The notes under the pieces were generated by a model, which saw only the letters and a list, made by a program, of their open reading frames with translations, did not search any database and was not told the DNA's origin. The translations under genes were made by a program, and so were the position numbers. A DNA stretch of 64,000 nucleotides from Mesorhizobium australicum (lineage in GTDB: Bacteria; Pseudomonadota; Alphaproteobacteria; Rhizobiales; Rhizobiaceae): the NCBI RefSeq assembly GCF_900177325.1, contig NZ_FXBL01000004.1:1054001-1118000 (forward strand), written 5' to 3'. Positions 40,181-49,757 of this stretch are shown here, piece after piece (position 1 is the stretch's first letter; every line of letters starts with the position of its first letter).

Positions 40181-41401
40181 TCAGTCTGCCACGCGCTGGA
40201 AGACCAGCGTCGCATTGGTGCCGCCGAACCCGAAGGAATTGGACAGGACGGTGTCGATCCTCGCATTGTCGATCCGCTTGCGCACGACCGGCATGCCTTC
40301 GAATTCGGGATCGAGCGTCTCGATGTGGGCGCTTTCACCGATGAAGCCAGCCTGCATCATCAGGATCGAATAGATCGATTCCTGCACGCCGGCCGCTCCC
40401 AGCGAATGGCCGGTGAGCGACTTGGTGGAGGAGATGTGCGGGAGCGCGTCGCCGAACACCTCGCGGATGGCGCCCATCTCCTTCGAATCGCCGACCGGCG
40501 TCGAGGTGCCGTGGGTGTTGATGTAATCGACCGGTCCCTTCACGGTCGCCAGCGCCTGACGCATGCAGCGCACCGCGCCTTCGCCTGAAGGGGCCACCAT
40601 GTCGTAGCCGTCCGAGGTGGCGCCATAGCCGGTGAGCTCGCAATAGATCTTGGCGCCGCGCGCCTTGGCGCGTTCGTATTCCTCGAGCACCAGCACGCCG
40701 GCGCCGCCCGCGATCACGAAGCCGTCGCGGTCGACGTCGTAGGCGCGCGAGGCGACATCCGGCCGGTTGTTGAACTTGGAGGACATCGCGCCCATCGCGT
40801 CGAACAGGTTCGACATCGTCCAGTCGAGGTCCTCGTGGCCGCCGGCGAACATCACGTCCTGCTTGCCCCACTGGATCATCTCGGCCGCGTTGCCGATGCA
40901 GTGCGCCGAGGTGGAGCAGGCCGACGAGATCGAATAGTTGACGCCGTGGATCTTGAACCACGTGGCGAGCGTCGCGGACGCCGTCGAGGACATGGCCTTC
41001 GGCACGGCGAACGGACCGATCCGCTTCGGGCTGTTGTTCTTGATGGTGGTCTCAGCCGCCTCGACGATGATTCGGGTCGAGGGGCCGCCCGAGCCCATGA
41101 TGATGCCGGTGCGCTCGTTGGTAATGTCGCCCTCTTCCAGCCCCGCATCCGCGATGGCCTGCTGCATGGCGACGTGGTTCCAGGCGCCGCCCTTGTGCAG
41201 GAAGCGCAGGGCGCGACGGTCGACAAGGTCCGTGGGATCGAGCGTCGGCGCGCCCCAGACCTGGCAGCGGAAGCCGTGTTCGGCGAAATCCGGCGAAAAG
41301 CTGATGCCCGACTTCGCATCGCGCAGGGATTCGCGCACCTCGTCCGCATTGTTGCCGATCGACGATACGATGCCGAGACCGGTGACGACGACTCGTCTCA
41401 T
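40181..41401 (-). CDS. fabB: Beta-ketoacyl-ACP synthase I
   Basis: FabB condenses malonyl-ACP with acyl-ACP and is required to elongate the unsaturated product of FabA. The 406-residue protein has the Cys-His-His triad: Cys162 in [10 protein letters not shown], His in [11 protein letters not shown] (about 299) and His in [12 protein letters not shown] (about 335). The start [18 protein letters not shown] and the C-terminal [14 protein letters not shown] are family hallmarks. Its pairing with fabA confirms the FabB rather than FabF type. The ATG lies 30 bases after the fabA stop. Confidence 0.96.
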   Translation of the reverse strand: MRRVVVTGLGIVSSIGNNADEVRESLRDAKSGISFSPDFAEHGFRCQVWGAPTLDPTDLVDRRALRFLHKGGAWNHVAMQQAIADAGLEEGDITNERTGIIMGSGGPSTRIIVEAAETTIKNNSPKRIGPFAVPKAMSSTASATLATWFKIHGVNYSISSACSTSAHCIGNAAEMIQWGKQDVMFAGGHEDLDWTMSNLFDAMGAMSSKFNNRPDVASRAYDVDRDGFVIAGGAGVLVLEEYERAKARGAKIYCELTGYGATSDGYDMVAPSGEGAVRCMRQALATVKGPVDYINTHGTSTPVGDSKEMGAIREVFGDALPHISSTKSLTGHSLGAAGVQESIYSILMMQAGFIGESAHIETLDPEFEGMPVVRKRIDNARIDTVLSNSFGFGGTNATLVFQRVAD

Positions 41402-41431
41402 GGAATGCTCCTTGTGCCGTGTGCCGCCGCG

Positions 41432-41950
41432 CTAGGCCGCTGCTTCCTGCTTGGCGAGGCCGACCTTCAGGTCGGTCGCCGTATAGATGGTCTCGCCGTC
41501 CGCCTTCAGCCAGCCGTCGGCGATGCCGAGCACCAACCGCCCGCGCATCACGCGCTTGAAGTCGACGCCGTATTCGACCAGCTTCGTCTTCGGCGTGACC
41601 ATGCCCTTGAACTTCACCTCTCCGGTCGAGAGCGCCATGCCCTTGCCCGGTTCGCCGAGCCAGCCGAGATAGAATCCCGTAAGCTGCCACAGCGCGTCGA
41701 GGCCGAGACACCCTGGCATGATCGGATTGTCGATAAAATGGCAGGGGAAGAACCAGAGGTCGCGATGAATCGCGAAATCGGCGCGGATGAAGCCCTTGTC
41801 GAACGCCCCGCCGGTCTCGCTGATGTCGGTGATGCGGTCGAACATCAGCATCGGCGGATAGGGAAGTTGAGCGTTGCCAGGGCCGAACAACTCGCCCTTC
41901 GCGCAGGCGAGGAGCTCGTCGTAGCCGTAGCTGGATTTCTTTTCGGCCAT
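41432..41950 (-). CDS. fabA: 3-hydroxydecanoyl-ACP dehydratase/isomerase FabA
   Basis: FabA dehydrates 3-hydroxydecanoyl-ACP and isomerises the product, the branch point to unsaturated fatty acids. The 172-residue protein has the same length as E. coli FabA and the active-site His71 and Asp85 in [26 protein letters not shown] ribosome site precedes the ATG at 41950; an upstream in-frame ATG lacks one. It leads the fabA-fabB-fabI operon and is divergent from irr, with 235 bases between the starts. Confidence 0.96.
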   Translation of the reverse strand: MAEKKSSYGYDELLACAKGELFGPGNAQLPYPPMLMFDRITDISETGGAFDKGFIRADFAIHRDLWFFPCHFIDNPIMPGCLGLDALWQLTGFYLGWLGEPGKGMALSTGEVKFKGMVTPKTKLVEYGVDFKRVMRGRLVLGIADGWLKADGETIYTATDLKVGLAKQEAAA

Positions 41951-42082
41951 GTGGTCTCCCGTCGAAGCTCCCTGATCGAAGCGCATTCTTGTCTTTGCAC
42001 GCGCATCCTCGCCGGGCTTCGCGACGAAGGAAACTGCCGGCTTCGATTAGCTTGCCGGGTCGGAGCGGTCAATGTGCCGCTA

Positions 42083-42111
42083 TTGATCGCTGGCGGTTCC
42101 CGGAATATATG
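42083..42111 (+). promoter_or_regulatory. Promoter of irr
   Basis: TTGATC (42083-42088) and TATATG (42106-42111) are spaced by 17 bases, about 75 bases before the irr start. No clear Irr or Fur operator motif was recognised in the fabA-irr gap (41951-42185). Confidence 0.55.
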
Positions 42112-42185
42112 CTGGAAAAAGCGGCGTTCGCCCGGGGTTCGGGCCGTCGCCGCGTGGCCGGCTTCGGACGGCGGTTCGGAAGGAA

Positions 42186-42617
42186 ATGGACAAGGCGACC
42201 CAAACGATCGGACCTGATGTCGAGACGCGTGTGCGCGAGGCGGGGCTTCGCCCCACGCGGCAACGCGTTTCCCTCGCATCGCTGCTGTTCGCCAAGGGCG
42301 ACCGCCATCTGACGGCCGAGGAGCTTCACGAGGAAGCGCTGGGCGTCGGCGTCGCGGTGTCGCTCGCCACGGTCTACAACACCTTGCACCAGTTCACCGA
42401 AGCCGGGATGCTGCGCATCCTGGCCGTCGAAGGGGCGAAGACCTATTTCGACACCAACACGTCCGACCATCATCATTTCTATGTCGAGGGCGAGAACAAG
42501 GTTCTCGACATCGAGGCCGGGCCGGTGACCGTGAGCAACGTGCCGGCGCCGCCGCCCGGCATGGAGATCGCCAACATCGACATCGTCATCCGCCTGCGCC
42601 CGAAGCGCGGCCGCTGA
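42186..42617 (+). CDS. irr: Fur-family iron response regulator Irr
   Basis: Irr is the alphaproteobacterial iron regulator that represses haem synthesis and iron-using genes under iron limitation and is inactivated by haem. The 143-residue protein has the winged helix of the Fur family (LRPTRQRVSLASLLF and VSLATVYNTLHQFTEAGMLR) and the DHHHFY motif (94-99), which in rhizobial Irr binds haem. It lacks the N-terminal GCPWHD-type haem motif of Bradyrhizobium, as most rhizobial forms do. The C-terminal metal sites of true Fur are missing. The place beside fabA is conserved. Confidence 0.92.
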   Translation: MDKATQTIGPDVETRVREAGLRPTRQRVSLASLLFAKGDRHLTAEELHEEALGVGVAVSLATVYNTLHQFTEAGMLRILAVEGAKTYFDTNTSDHHHFYVEGENKVLDIEAGPVTVSNVPAPPPGMEIANIDIVIRLRPKRGR

Positions 42618-42624
42618 CGCTTAC

Positions 42625-43185
42625 TCAGTCTTCGATCGTTTCGTCCGGATAAGCGCCCCAGATCAGGTTCTGCGGCACCCAGCCCTTGTAGCGGTCGAAC
42701 CGCATCTGGCACCAATTGCCGTTGCAGGTCTGGATTTCGCCCATGGCGCCGGGCTCGATCGTGGCGACCAGCCGCGCATCCTCGGCCGGATCGGCGCGCA
42801 TCTGGATCGTGGTCTCCTTGCCCTTGAACCAGGGAGCCGCGATGCCGCTGCGCTTGCCCGACAGCAGCGACTGGTTGATCCAGCCCTCCGTGCCTTCCGA
42901 ATCGCGGATGCGCCGCCAGTTGTCGTATTCCTGGATGATCTCGACCGGCAGGCCGGACTTCAGATACATCCACTCGACAGGATAGTTGCGGCCGGGCCCG
43001 ATGCGCAGGTTCACGCGGCCGGATTTCAGCGTGACGAAGCGGGGAAGGGGCAGGCCGCTCTTGTTGGGGCCGACCGCCTGCGCCGCGGCCTCGCCCACCG
43101 ACGGCAGCACCGGGGAGGCGACGTTGAGCGCGAAGCCTGCCAGACCCGCGCAAAGAGCCAGTCGAAGCGACAGATAACGCGACAC
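42625..43185 (-). CDS. Exported protein with two bacterial SH3 domains
   Basis: The 186-residue product has a Sec signal peptide (SLRLALCAGLAGFALNVASP then a later AQA cleavage region) and two SH3_3-type domains. The first has LKSGRVNLRIGPGRNYPVEW followed by WRRIRDSEGTEGWI (about 60-110), and the second has WCQMRFDRYKGWVPQNLIWG near the end. Such periplasmic SH3 proteins often bind peptidoglycan or modulate cell-wall enzymes. Two Cys (TCNGNWCQ) could form a disulfide. It is convergent with irr, 7 bases apart. Confidence 0.87.
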   Translation of the reverse strand: MSRYLSLRLALCAGLAGFALNVASPVLPSVGEAAAQAVGPNKSGLPLPRFVTLKSGRVNLRIGPGRNYPVEWMYLKSGLPVEIIQEYDNWRRIRDSEGTEGWINQSLLSGKRSGIAAPWFKGKETTIQMRADPAEDARLVATIEPGAMGEIQTCNGNWCQMRFDRYKGWVPQNLIWGAYPDETIED

Positions 43186-43355
43186 GATCCACTCCTGACA
43201 CCGCGAGGCGCCGCACCCCGCGCGACGCCTTTTTCTTTGTCATCACCCGCGGGGCTTGTTAGAGAGAGGCCGGGCGGGCGCTGGCTACGAATGTCGCCGG
43301 TCTTGGTTAAAGAGGTCTCAACAGGACCCGGGATGCCGCCCTCGAAGAGGAAATA

Positions 43356-44360
43356 ATGCCGGGGAAGAAGAAGCCTCTCGTCGTCATCACGCGCAAGCTG
43401 CCGGATCCGGTCGAGACCCGGATGCGCGAACTGTTCGACGCGCGGCTGAACCTCGACGACCATCCGATGAGCCAGCCCGAACTGGTGGCGGCGATTCGCG
43501 AGGCGGACGTGCTCGTCCCGACCGTCACCGACCGCATCGACGCGGCCCTGATCGCCCAGGCCGGACCGAACCTGAAGCTGATCGCCAATTTCGGCAACGG
43601 CGTCGACAATATCGACATCCCCGCCGCCCAGAAGCAGGGCATCACCGTCACCAACACGCCGAATGTCCTCAACGAGGACACCGCCGACATGACGATGGCG
43701 CTGATGCTCGCCGTGCCGCGCCGCCTCGTCGAGGGCGCGAACGTGCTGCAGGGCGACGGCGGAGCCTGGCAGGGCTGGTCGCCGACCTGGATGCTCGGCC
43801 GCCGCATCTGGGGCAAGCGCCTGGGTATCGTCGGCATGGGCCGCATCGGCACTGCGGTCGCCCGCCGCGCCAAGGCCTTCGGCCTGTCGATCCATTATCA
43901 CAACCGCAAGCACGTCGCGCCCGCGATCGAGGAGGAACTCGAGGCCACCTACTGGGAGAGCCTCGACCAGATGCTGGCGCGCATGGACATCGTGTCGGTC
44001 AACTGCCCGTCGACGCCGGCGACCTATCACCTGCTCTCGGCCCGCCGGCTCGCGCTGATGCAGCCGACGGCCTATGTCGTCAACACCGCCCGCGGCGAGA
44101 TCATCGACGAGGACGCGCTGGTGAAGATGATCGAGCAGGGCAAGCTCGCGGGCGCCGGCCTCGACGTCTTCGCCCACGAGCCGGCGGTGAGCCCGAAGCT
44201 GGTGAAGCTCGCCAGGAAGGGCAAGGTCGTGATCCTGCCGCACATGGGCTCGGCGACCCTCGAAGGCCGCATCGACATGGGCGAGAAGGTGATCATCAAC
44301 ATCCGCACCTTCTTCGACGGCCACCGGCCGCCGGATCGCGTGCTGCCGATCCGGAACTAG
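43356..44360 (+). CDS. D-isomer-specific 2-hydroxyacid dehydrogenase (glyoxylate reductase/D-glycerate dehydrogenase type)
   Basis: The 334-residue enzyme should reduce a 2-keto acid such as glyoxylate or hydroxypyruvate with NAD(P)H. It has the cofactor motif GIVGMGRIGTAVARR (about 152-166), catalytic Arg in NTARGEIID (about 246-254), Glu in FAHEP (about 276) and His in LPHMGSAT (about 293-300). NFGNGVDNID is the substrate-loop motif. It fits the GyaR/GRHPR-like group, but the exact substrate is not certain. A GAGGAAA ribosome site precedes the ATG. Its last four bases overlap the convergent ATPase gene. Confidence 0.9.
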   Translation: MPGKKKPLVVITRKLPDPVETRMRELFDARLNLDDHPMSQPELVAAIREADVLVPTVTDRIDAALIAQAGPNLKLIANFGNGVDNIDIPAAQKQGITVTNTPNVLNEDTADMTMALMLAVPRRLVEGANVLQGDGGAWQGWSPTWMLGRRIWGKRLGIVGMGRIGTAVARRAKAFGLSIHYHNRKHVAPAIEEELEATYWESLDQMLARMDIVSVNCPSTPATYHLLSARRLALMQPTAYVVNTARGEIIDEDALVKMIEQGKLAGAGLDVFAHEPAVSPKLVKLARKGKVVILPHMGSATLEGRIDMGEKVIINIRTFFDGHRPPDRVLPIRN

Positions 44361-47080
44361 GCCGCCAAGGCCGACGGCATCAGGCGGCGCATTGCCGCCT
44401 TCTCCGCTTCCAGCACGACCATCAGCGCCACGCCGATGCCGACGATCAGGAGGCCGTCGGCGAACGAGATCGGCGCGCTTCCGAACAGGGAGTGCATGAA
44501 CGGCGCGTAGGTGAAGGCCAGTTGGGCGGCGACGACGGCGGCGATCGCGCCCAGCACGGCCGGCGTGCCCATGGCCCCGATCAGGCTGAACGATGTCGTG
44601 TGCAGGTAGCGGACGTTGAAGAGGTAGAAAATCTCCATCACCACCAGCGTGTTCACCACCATGGTGCGCGCCGCAGCCTCGCCCAGCCCCTGCCGCATTG
44701 CATATTCGTAGACGAAGAAGACGCCGGCCGTGAACAGCAACGAGACCAGCACGACCCGCCATACGAGGAATCTCGACAGGATGGGCTCGTCCCGTCGGCG
44801 CGGAGGGCGGCGCATCACGCTCGGCTCCGACCGCTCGAAGGCCAGTACCAGGCCAAGCGTGACTTCGGTGACCAGGTTGACCCACAGGATCTGGACCGGC
44901 GTCATCGGCAAGGCGAGGCCGAACGCGATGGCGAGGATGACGCACAACGTCTCGCCCCCGTTGGTGGGCAGAGTCCAGGCGATGACCTTGCGGATATTGT
45001 CGTAAACCGTCCGGCCTTCCTGCACGGCGGCGACGATCGAGGCGAAATTGTCGTCGACCAGCACCATCTCCGCCGCTTCCTTGGCGGCTTCCGTACCCTT
45101 GCGGCCCATGGCGACGCCGACATCCGCCTGCTTGAGCGCCGGCGCGTCGTTGACGCCGTCTCCCGTCATGGCGACGATGTGGCCCTCCGCCTGCAGGGCG
45201 CGGACGATGCGAAGCTTGTGTTCCGGCGTGGTGCGGGCGAACACGCTGACGCGGCCTACGAGCCCGCGCAGTTCGTCGTCGGAAACTGCGTCGATCTCGC
45301 GCCCTTCGACCGCCACCGGATCGTCGGCGATGGCGAGCTGCCTGGCGATCGCAGCGGCGGTGCCGACATGGTCGCCGGTGATCATCTTGACGGCGATGCC
45401 GGCCGAGCGGCAGGCGGCGATCGCTTCCACGGCCTCTTCGCGCGGCGGATCGATCAGCCCGACGGTGCCCAGCAGGACCAGGTCTCCGTTCTGCACGGCG
45501 TCGAAGGACAGCCGTTCGGTATCCGGCCGCGCGGGCATTTCCGCGAAGGCGAGCACGCGCTCGCCCTGGCTTGCGGCATGTGCGATGCGGGCGCTCCAGT
45601 CGTCCATGTCGATCGCCGTCTCGGATCCGTCCTGTGCCTGGGCGCGGCACATGCCGATGACGCGCTCGGGCGCGCCCTTGACGAAGACGCGTCGCTGGCC
45701 ACCCGGGCCCTCGTGGAGCGTCGCCATGAAGCGGTGCCGGGCATCGAAGGGGATCTCGTCGATCCGGCTCCACTGTTCGCGGATCGTCTCGGCATGCAGC
45801 CCTCCCTTGGCGGCGAGCGTTGCGAGAGCGCCCTCCATCGGATCGCCGACGACCCGCCACTGACCGTCCCGTTCGACGACTTCGGCGTCGTTGCAGAGAT
45901 GCGCCGCGAGAAAGAGGCGGTCGCGCGCTTCCTCGCTCGGCGATCCGCTCTCCAGCACGCCGTCGGGCGCGTAGCCGGAGCCGGTAACGAGCGTCTCGCC
46001 CGACGCGGTGGTGACGCGGCGCGCCGTCATCTCGTTCCGGGTCAGCGTGCCGGTCTTGTCGGAGCAGATCACGGAGGTGGCGCCGAGTGTCTCCACCGCC
46101 GGCAGGCGGCGCACGACAGCGTTGCGCGCGGCCATGCGCTGCACGCCGATGGCCAGCGTGATGGTGATGACCGCCGGCAGGCCTTCGGGAATCGCGCCGA
46201 CCGCGAGCGCGACGACGACCAGCAGCGCGTCGACCCATGCATAGCCGCGAAACAGGACCGCGAAAGCGTAGACGATCGCCGCCATCGATATCGCGAACCA
46301 GGTGAACAGCCGGCCGAAATGATCGATCTGCTTCAGCAGCGGCGTGGTGAGCGGCGAGACGCGGCTCAGCAAGGCCGAGATGCGGCCGATCTCGGTCTGC
46401 GCCCCGGTCGCGACGGCGACGCCGATGGCCTGACCCGTCGCCACCAGTGTGCCGGAATAGAGCATGGAGAAGCGGTCGCCGAGCGGCGCATCCGCCGGCA
46501 CCCGGCGCTCCCGCTTTTCGACTGCGACGGACTCGCCCGTCAGGATCGCTTCGTCGGCAAGCAGGCCGCGCGCGCGAACAATGCGCAGGTCCGCCGGCAC
46601 CTTGTCGCCCGCCTCCAGCGCCACGATGTCGCCGGGCACGATCTCGCGGGCGTCGACCGAATGCCGCTCTCCGCCGCGCAGCACGATGGCATGCGGCGCG
46701 ATCATGTCGCGGATGGCATCCAGCGCCCGTTCGGCGCGGCCTTCCTGCACGTAGCCGACGATGGCGTTGATCAGCACCGCGGCGACGATCACCGTCGCGT
46801 CGATGATGTGCCCCAGCATGGCCGCCGCGACCGACGCCAGAAGCAGGAAATAGATCAGCGAACTGTTGAACTGGCCGAGGAAGCGCAGAAGCGGATGGAC
46901 GCGGGGCGGGGCAGGCAGCTCATTCGCCCCCTGGCTTGCGAGCCGTCTCGACGCCTCGGCCGGATCGAGGCCGTCCGCTCGTGTCGCGAACGCCTCGATC
47001 ACCGCGTCAGGCGGCTCCGCATGCCATGCGCTGTCGAGGGGCGGGTTCCGGACGGGCCTGTCCGCGCGAGCCTTCTGCAT
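44357..47080 (-). CDS. Cation-transporting P-type ATPase (P2 type)
   Basis: The 907-residue protein has the complete P-type ATPase plan: actuator motif LTGESVAV, the PEGLPA motif of membrane segment 4, phosphorylation site DKTGTLT with Asp341, MKMITGDH-like region ([20 protein letters not shown]), [20 protein letters not shown], and six C-terminal helices. The N-terminal cation-ATPase domain and PEGLPA place it in the P2 group (Ca2+, or Na+/K+ type) rather than among heavy-metal pumps. Ion specificity cannot be fixed by eye. It is monocistronic; an SDR gene ends 21 bases upstream on the same strand. Confidence 0.92.
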   Translation of the reverse strand: MQKARADRPVRNPPLDSAWHAEPPDAVIEAFATRADGLDPAEASRRLASQGANELPAPPRVHPLLRFLGQFNSSLIYFLLLASVAAAMLGHIIDATVIVAAVLINAIVGYVQEGRAERALDAIRDMIAPHAIVLRGGERHSVDAREIVPGDIVALEAGDKVPADLRIVRARGLLADEAILTGESVAVEKRERRVPADAPLGDRFSMLYSGTLVATGQAIGVAVATGAQTEIGRISALLSRVSPLTTPLLKQIDHFGRLFTWFAISMAAIVYAFAVLFRGYAWVDALLVVVALAVGAIPEGLPAVITITLAIGVQRMAARNAVVRRLPAVETLGATSVICSDKTGTLTRNEMTARRVTTASGETLVTGSGYAPDGVLESGSPSEEARDRLFLAAHLCNDAEVVERDGQWRVVGDPMEGALATLAAKGGLHAETIREQWSRIDEIPFDARHRFMATLHEGPGGQRRVFVKGAPERVIGMCRAQAQDGSETAIDMDDWSARIAHAASQGERVLAFAEMPARPDTERLSFDAVQNGDLVLLGTVGLIDPPREEAVEAIAACRSAGIAVKMITGDHVGTAAAIARQLAIADDPVAVEGREIDAVSDDELRGLVGRVSVFARTTPEHKLRIVRALQAEGHIVAMTGDGVNDAPALKQADVGVAMGRKGTEAAKEAAEMVLVDDNFASIVAAVQEGRTVYDNIRKVIAWTLPTNGGETLCVILAIAFGLALPMTPVQILWVNLVTEVTLGLVLAFERSEPSVMRRPPRRRDEPILSRFLVWRVVLVSLLFTAGVFFVYEYAMRQGLGEAAARTMVVNTLVVMEIFYLFNVRYLHTTSFSLIGAMGTPAVLGAIAAVVAAQLAFTYAPFMHSLFGSAPISFADGLLIVGIGVALMVVLEAEKAAMRRLMPSALAA

Positions 47081-47101
47081 CCCGTGCCGGTCTCCGTCCC
47101 G

Positions 47102-47854
47102 TCAATGCGCCGTATAGGCGCCGTCGACGAGATGGTAGCTTCCGGTGATGAAGCTGGCCGCGTCTGACAGGAGGAAGCAGGTGAGCGCCGACACCTCCTC
47201 GGGCCGGCCGATGCGGCCGATCGGATGAAGCCCCGCAAGCGCGCCGAGCGTTTCGGCGTCGAGATTGTTGGAGAGCAGCGGCGTGTCGATGTAAGCCGGG
47301 CCGACCGCGACGACACGGATTCCTTGCGTCGCGTATTCGAGGGCCGCGGTCTTGGTGAGGCCGAGCAGGGCGTGCTTGGCGGTGACATAGGCGCTGGAGC
47401 CGGGCGTGCCGACGGAACCGAGGATGGAGGCCATGTTCACGATCGCGCCTCCGCCGGACTTCAGCATCGCGGCGATCTGGTATTTGAGGCCGTAGAAGAC
47501 GCCGTTGAGGTTGATGTCGATCACCGACTTCCAGCCGTCCAGCGGGTAGTCGGCGACGGGCGCGATGGGGCCGCCGATGCCGGCATTATTCACCGCGAGA
47601 TGCAGAGCGCCGTAGGTCTCGACGGCGAAGGCGACCATATGCTCGACCTCTTCGGCGACAGCCACGTTGACGGCGAAGGGCTCGGCCGTGCCGCCCGCGG
47701 CGCGGATCGCCTCGACCACCTTGCCGGCATGCGTCTTGTCCAGATCCGCGACGATCATCTTGGCCCCGCCTCGTGCGAGATCCTTCGCGATCGCCTCGCC
47801 GATGCCCGACGCGCCGCCGGTCACGATTGCCACCTTGCCGTTGAAGTCGGTCAT
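47102..47854 (-). CDS. SDR family NAD(P)-dependent oxidoreductase
   Basis: The 250-residue protein is a classical short-chain dehydrogenase. It has TGGASGIGEAIA (12-23) for the cofactor, NNAG (89-92), catalytic Ser near 142 and Tyr156/Lys160 in SSAYVTAKHALLG, and a glucose-1-dehydrogenase-like C-terminus. The Asp in VADLDK after the second strand (about 37) suggests NAD rather than NADP. Substrate unknown. It may be cotranscribed with the P-type ATPase gene 21 bases downstream. The 188 bases upstream (47855-48042) contain no supportable gene. Confidence 0.9.
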   Translation of the reverse strand: MTDFNGKVAIVTGGASGIGEAIAKDLARGGAKMIVADLDKTHAGKVVEAIRAAGGTAEPFAVNVAVAEEVEHMVAFAVETYGALHLAVNNAGIGGPIAPVADYPLDGWKSVIDINLNGVFYGLKYQIAAMLKSGGGAIVNMASILGSVGTPGSSAYVTAKHALLGLTKTAALEYATQGIRVVAVGPAYIDTPLLSNNLDAETLGALAGLHPIGRIGRPEEVSALTCFLLSDAASFITGSYHLVDGAYTAH

Positions 47855-48042
47855 TACCTGTCTCCTTGATCCGTTCTCGACCTCCCGATGCGTTCCTCCC
47901 GCCGGATCGTGATCGCGGGATTGGAGCTATCCCGAGTGCACTGTCCGCGCCTTGATTGACATCAAGATGAAGCAGTACCGCCTTGGCGGTCGCCGTGCCT
48001 GCCAAGGCCTGCGAGGCGGCGGATTCTCGCGAATCCGTCAGG

Positions 48043-48489
48043 TCAGCGCGGGGAGGCTGGCTTTTCCGATCCGGTATCCAGCCGTGAAGCCGTTCCGCCG
48101 GCGTCCACCTTTGCGAGGGTGTCGCGAAAGGAGGCGAAATGCGTGCGATCCATCCGAACCGCCACCGGCGTTTCCCAGCCCATTTCCTTTGCCACGATCA
48201 GGCCGAGGAGCAGGATCGCGTCAGGCTCGTGCATGACGATGGCGGCCGGCGCGTGGCCGTTGTGGACGAGTTCGAGCAGGACTGCGGAGGCCGACGACGA
48301 GCCGATGGTGCCGGGCAGGAAGAGAACCTTGTCGGCGATGCAGTCGCCATGCTGCGGGTGGCGCACGTCGGCGATCCGGCCCGTCTTCGGATCGACCCCG
48401 CCCCAGAAGCTGATCGGCGCGTCGAGGACCAGGGCCTCGCCTTCGCCGCCGCGGCCCCCGACGAGGATTTCGCCCGGTAACCCGCTCAT
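48043..48489 (-). CDS. Aconitase X small subunit (swivel domain, DUF126)
   Basis: The 148-residue protein is the swivelling domain of the split aconitase X. It has SGLPGEILVGGRGGEGEALV at the start, then ISFWGGVDPKTGRIADVRHP, HGDCIADKVLFLPGTIGSSS and VMHEPDAILLLGLIVAKEMG. These blocks (GGxDPxTGxI and LPGTIGSSS) are the DUF126 signatures. The ATG overlaps the stop of the large subunit (ATGA), so the two are coupled. Two-subunit aconitase X enzymes of bacteria have been shown to act as cis-3-hydroxy-L-proline dehydratases; this role is inferred. Confidence 0.9.
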   Translation of the reverse strand: MSGLPGEILVGGRGGEGEALVLDAPISFWGGVDPKTGRIADVRHPQHGDCIADKVLFLPGTIGSSSASAVLLELVHNGHAPAAIVMHEPDAILLLGLIVAKEMGWETPVAVRMDRTHFASFRDTLAKVDAGGTASRLDTGSEKPASPR

Positions 48490-49757
48490 CAGGATGCGGC
48501 CGCCAGGACCGGCCTGCCCGACACCGCGCTCTCGACGCAGTCGGCGAGCGAGCCGTAAAGAACGCCGTATCCGGTGTTGCCGGGGGCGTAATGCGCGAAC
48601 TTGCCGGAATTGGTCATCAGCACTCCGCCGGGGAGCTCGTCCATGATCGGCGTGACCACCACGCAGGTGTCCGCGACGATGGTGACGCCGGCTGCTTCCA
48701 GGCCGCGCCGGAGCCCGCATTTGTCGAGATGTGCGAGCGTGTGGCGGCCGGTGCAGGCATAGAACGGCACAGCGAGCCGCCGGCCCGCGATCAGCTTCGC
48801 CAGTTCCTCGAACTCGCGCGGCGACAAATGCGGGCTGCCGATCGCGACCGCGTCGATCCGGTCGGCCCGGTCCGCCGTCGAGAGCCGCAACTGCGCCTCG
48901 CGCGCCATCGCCTGCGTCACGCGGATCGTGCGTTCCGGCAGGTCTCCGCCAAGGGCTGTCGCAAGGTCGGGCGCTTCCGGGGTGACGCCCGCGACATGGA
49001 ACAGTCCGACGGAGCCGGAAGAGGCGGCGGCCGCGCCGAACGCCTTCAGGGCGTCTTCTCCCGGATGCTTGGCCACGCCGGCGACGACGCCCACATCGTT
49101 GCCCGCCTCGCGGCCATAGAGGCTGCCCAGCACCGGCCAGGCGATCTCGGAAGCGAGAAAGGCGGGCGGCAGGCCGGAGACGTCGAACACGAAGCGGGCC
49201 CGCCTGTTCTCCGCCCGGTGCAGCCCGTAGTCCGGCGCGCAACCGGCGATGGCGCAGGCGATGTCGAGGAAATCGCCATAGCGGTTCGTCCGAGCGCCGA
49301 GGACGGAGTTGCAGAAGACGACCGCGTTCGACTCGCCCCAGGCGACATCCGTGCCGAGAGCGGGGCGATGACCGGCCTGGTAGGGCGCGCAGGTCCAGCT
49401 CGGCTCGCAGCCGAGTGTGCGATAAGCCTCCATCATCCGCCGCGCCATGCCACGCTCATGCTCGGGCAGGCGGTCGCGCGAGCAGCCGGTCAGGTCGAGC
49501 GCGCCGACGTTCAGCGTCGCGCGGACCGACACCCTCGCGCCGCCCTCGACCAGCTTTTCGGCGAACAGCGTGCCGGAATCGCCATGATAGAGCGCCCCGT
49601 CGATATGTGCCGATGCGATCGGGATCAGCCGCGGCGCAGCAAGCAGCTCCGCCGTGCGCGCCACGATCCGCATCGCCATCGCGACGCCTTCACCTCGCTC
49701 TCCCGCTGCCGTCGCGCGCTGGTCGTCGGTGAGGAGAACGGGCACGTCAGGCCGCAT
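48489..49757 (-). CDS. Aconitase X catalytic subunit (DUF521)
   Basis: The 422-residue protein is the large subunit of aconitase X. It carries SAHIDGALYHGDSGTLFAEK, TCAPYQAGHRPALGTDVAWG, ESNAVVFCNSVLGARTNRYG and a late DTCVVVTPIMDELPGGVLMT with NSGKFAHYAPGN; the Cys residues in these blocks bind the iron-sulfur cluster in the family. Bacterial members dehydrate cis-3-hydroxy-L-proline, while archaeal ones act on phosphomevalonate. The frame starts 11 bases inside the end of the MoeB-like gene and overlaps the small subunit, so this is a tight operon. The substrate is an inference. Confidence 0.9.
   Translation of the reverse strand: MRPDVPVLLTDDQRATAAGERGEGVAMAMRIVARTAELLAAPRLIPIASAHIDGALYHGDSGTLFAEKLVEGGARVSVRATLNVGALDLTGCSRDRLPEHERGMARRMMEAYRTLGCEPSWTCAPYQAGHRPALGTDVAWGESNAVVFCNSVLGARTNRYGDFLDIACAIAGCAPDYGLHRAENRRARFVFDVSGLPPAFLASEIAWPVLGSLYGREAGNDVGVVAGVAKHPGEDALKAFGAAAASSGSVGLFHVAGVTPEAPDLATALGGDLPERTIRVTQAMAREAQLRLSTADRADRIDAVAIGSPHLSPREFEELAKLIAGRRLAVPFYACTGRHTLAHLDKCGLRRGLEAAGVTIVADTCVVVTPIMDELPGGVLMTNSGKFAHYAPGNTGYGVLYGSLADCVESAVSGRPVLAAAS

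Noticed and set aside
43026..47167. Long open frames of about 1070 and 1300 codons (minus and plus) across the dehydrogenase and P-type ATPase genes
   Set aside because: Both are shadows of the 43356-44360 and 44357-47080 genes, with compositional bias and no domains.
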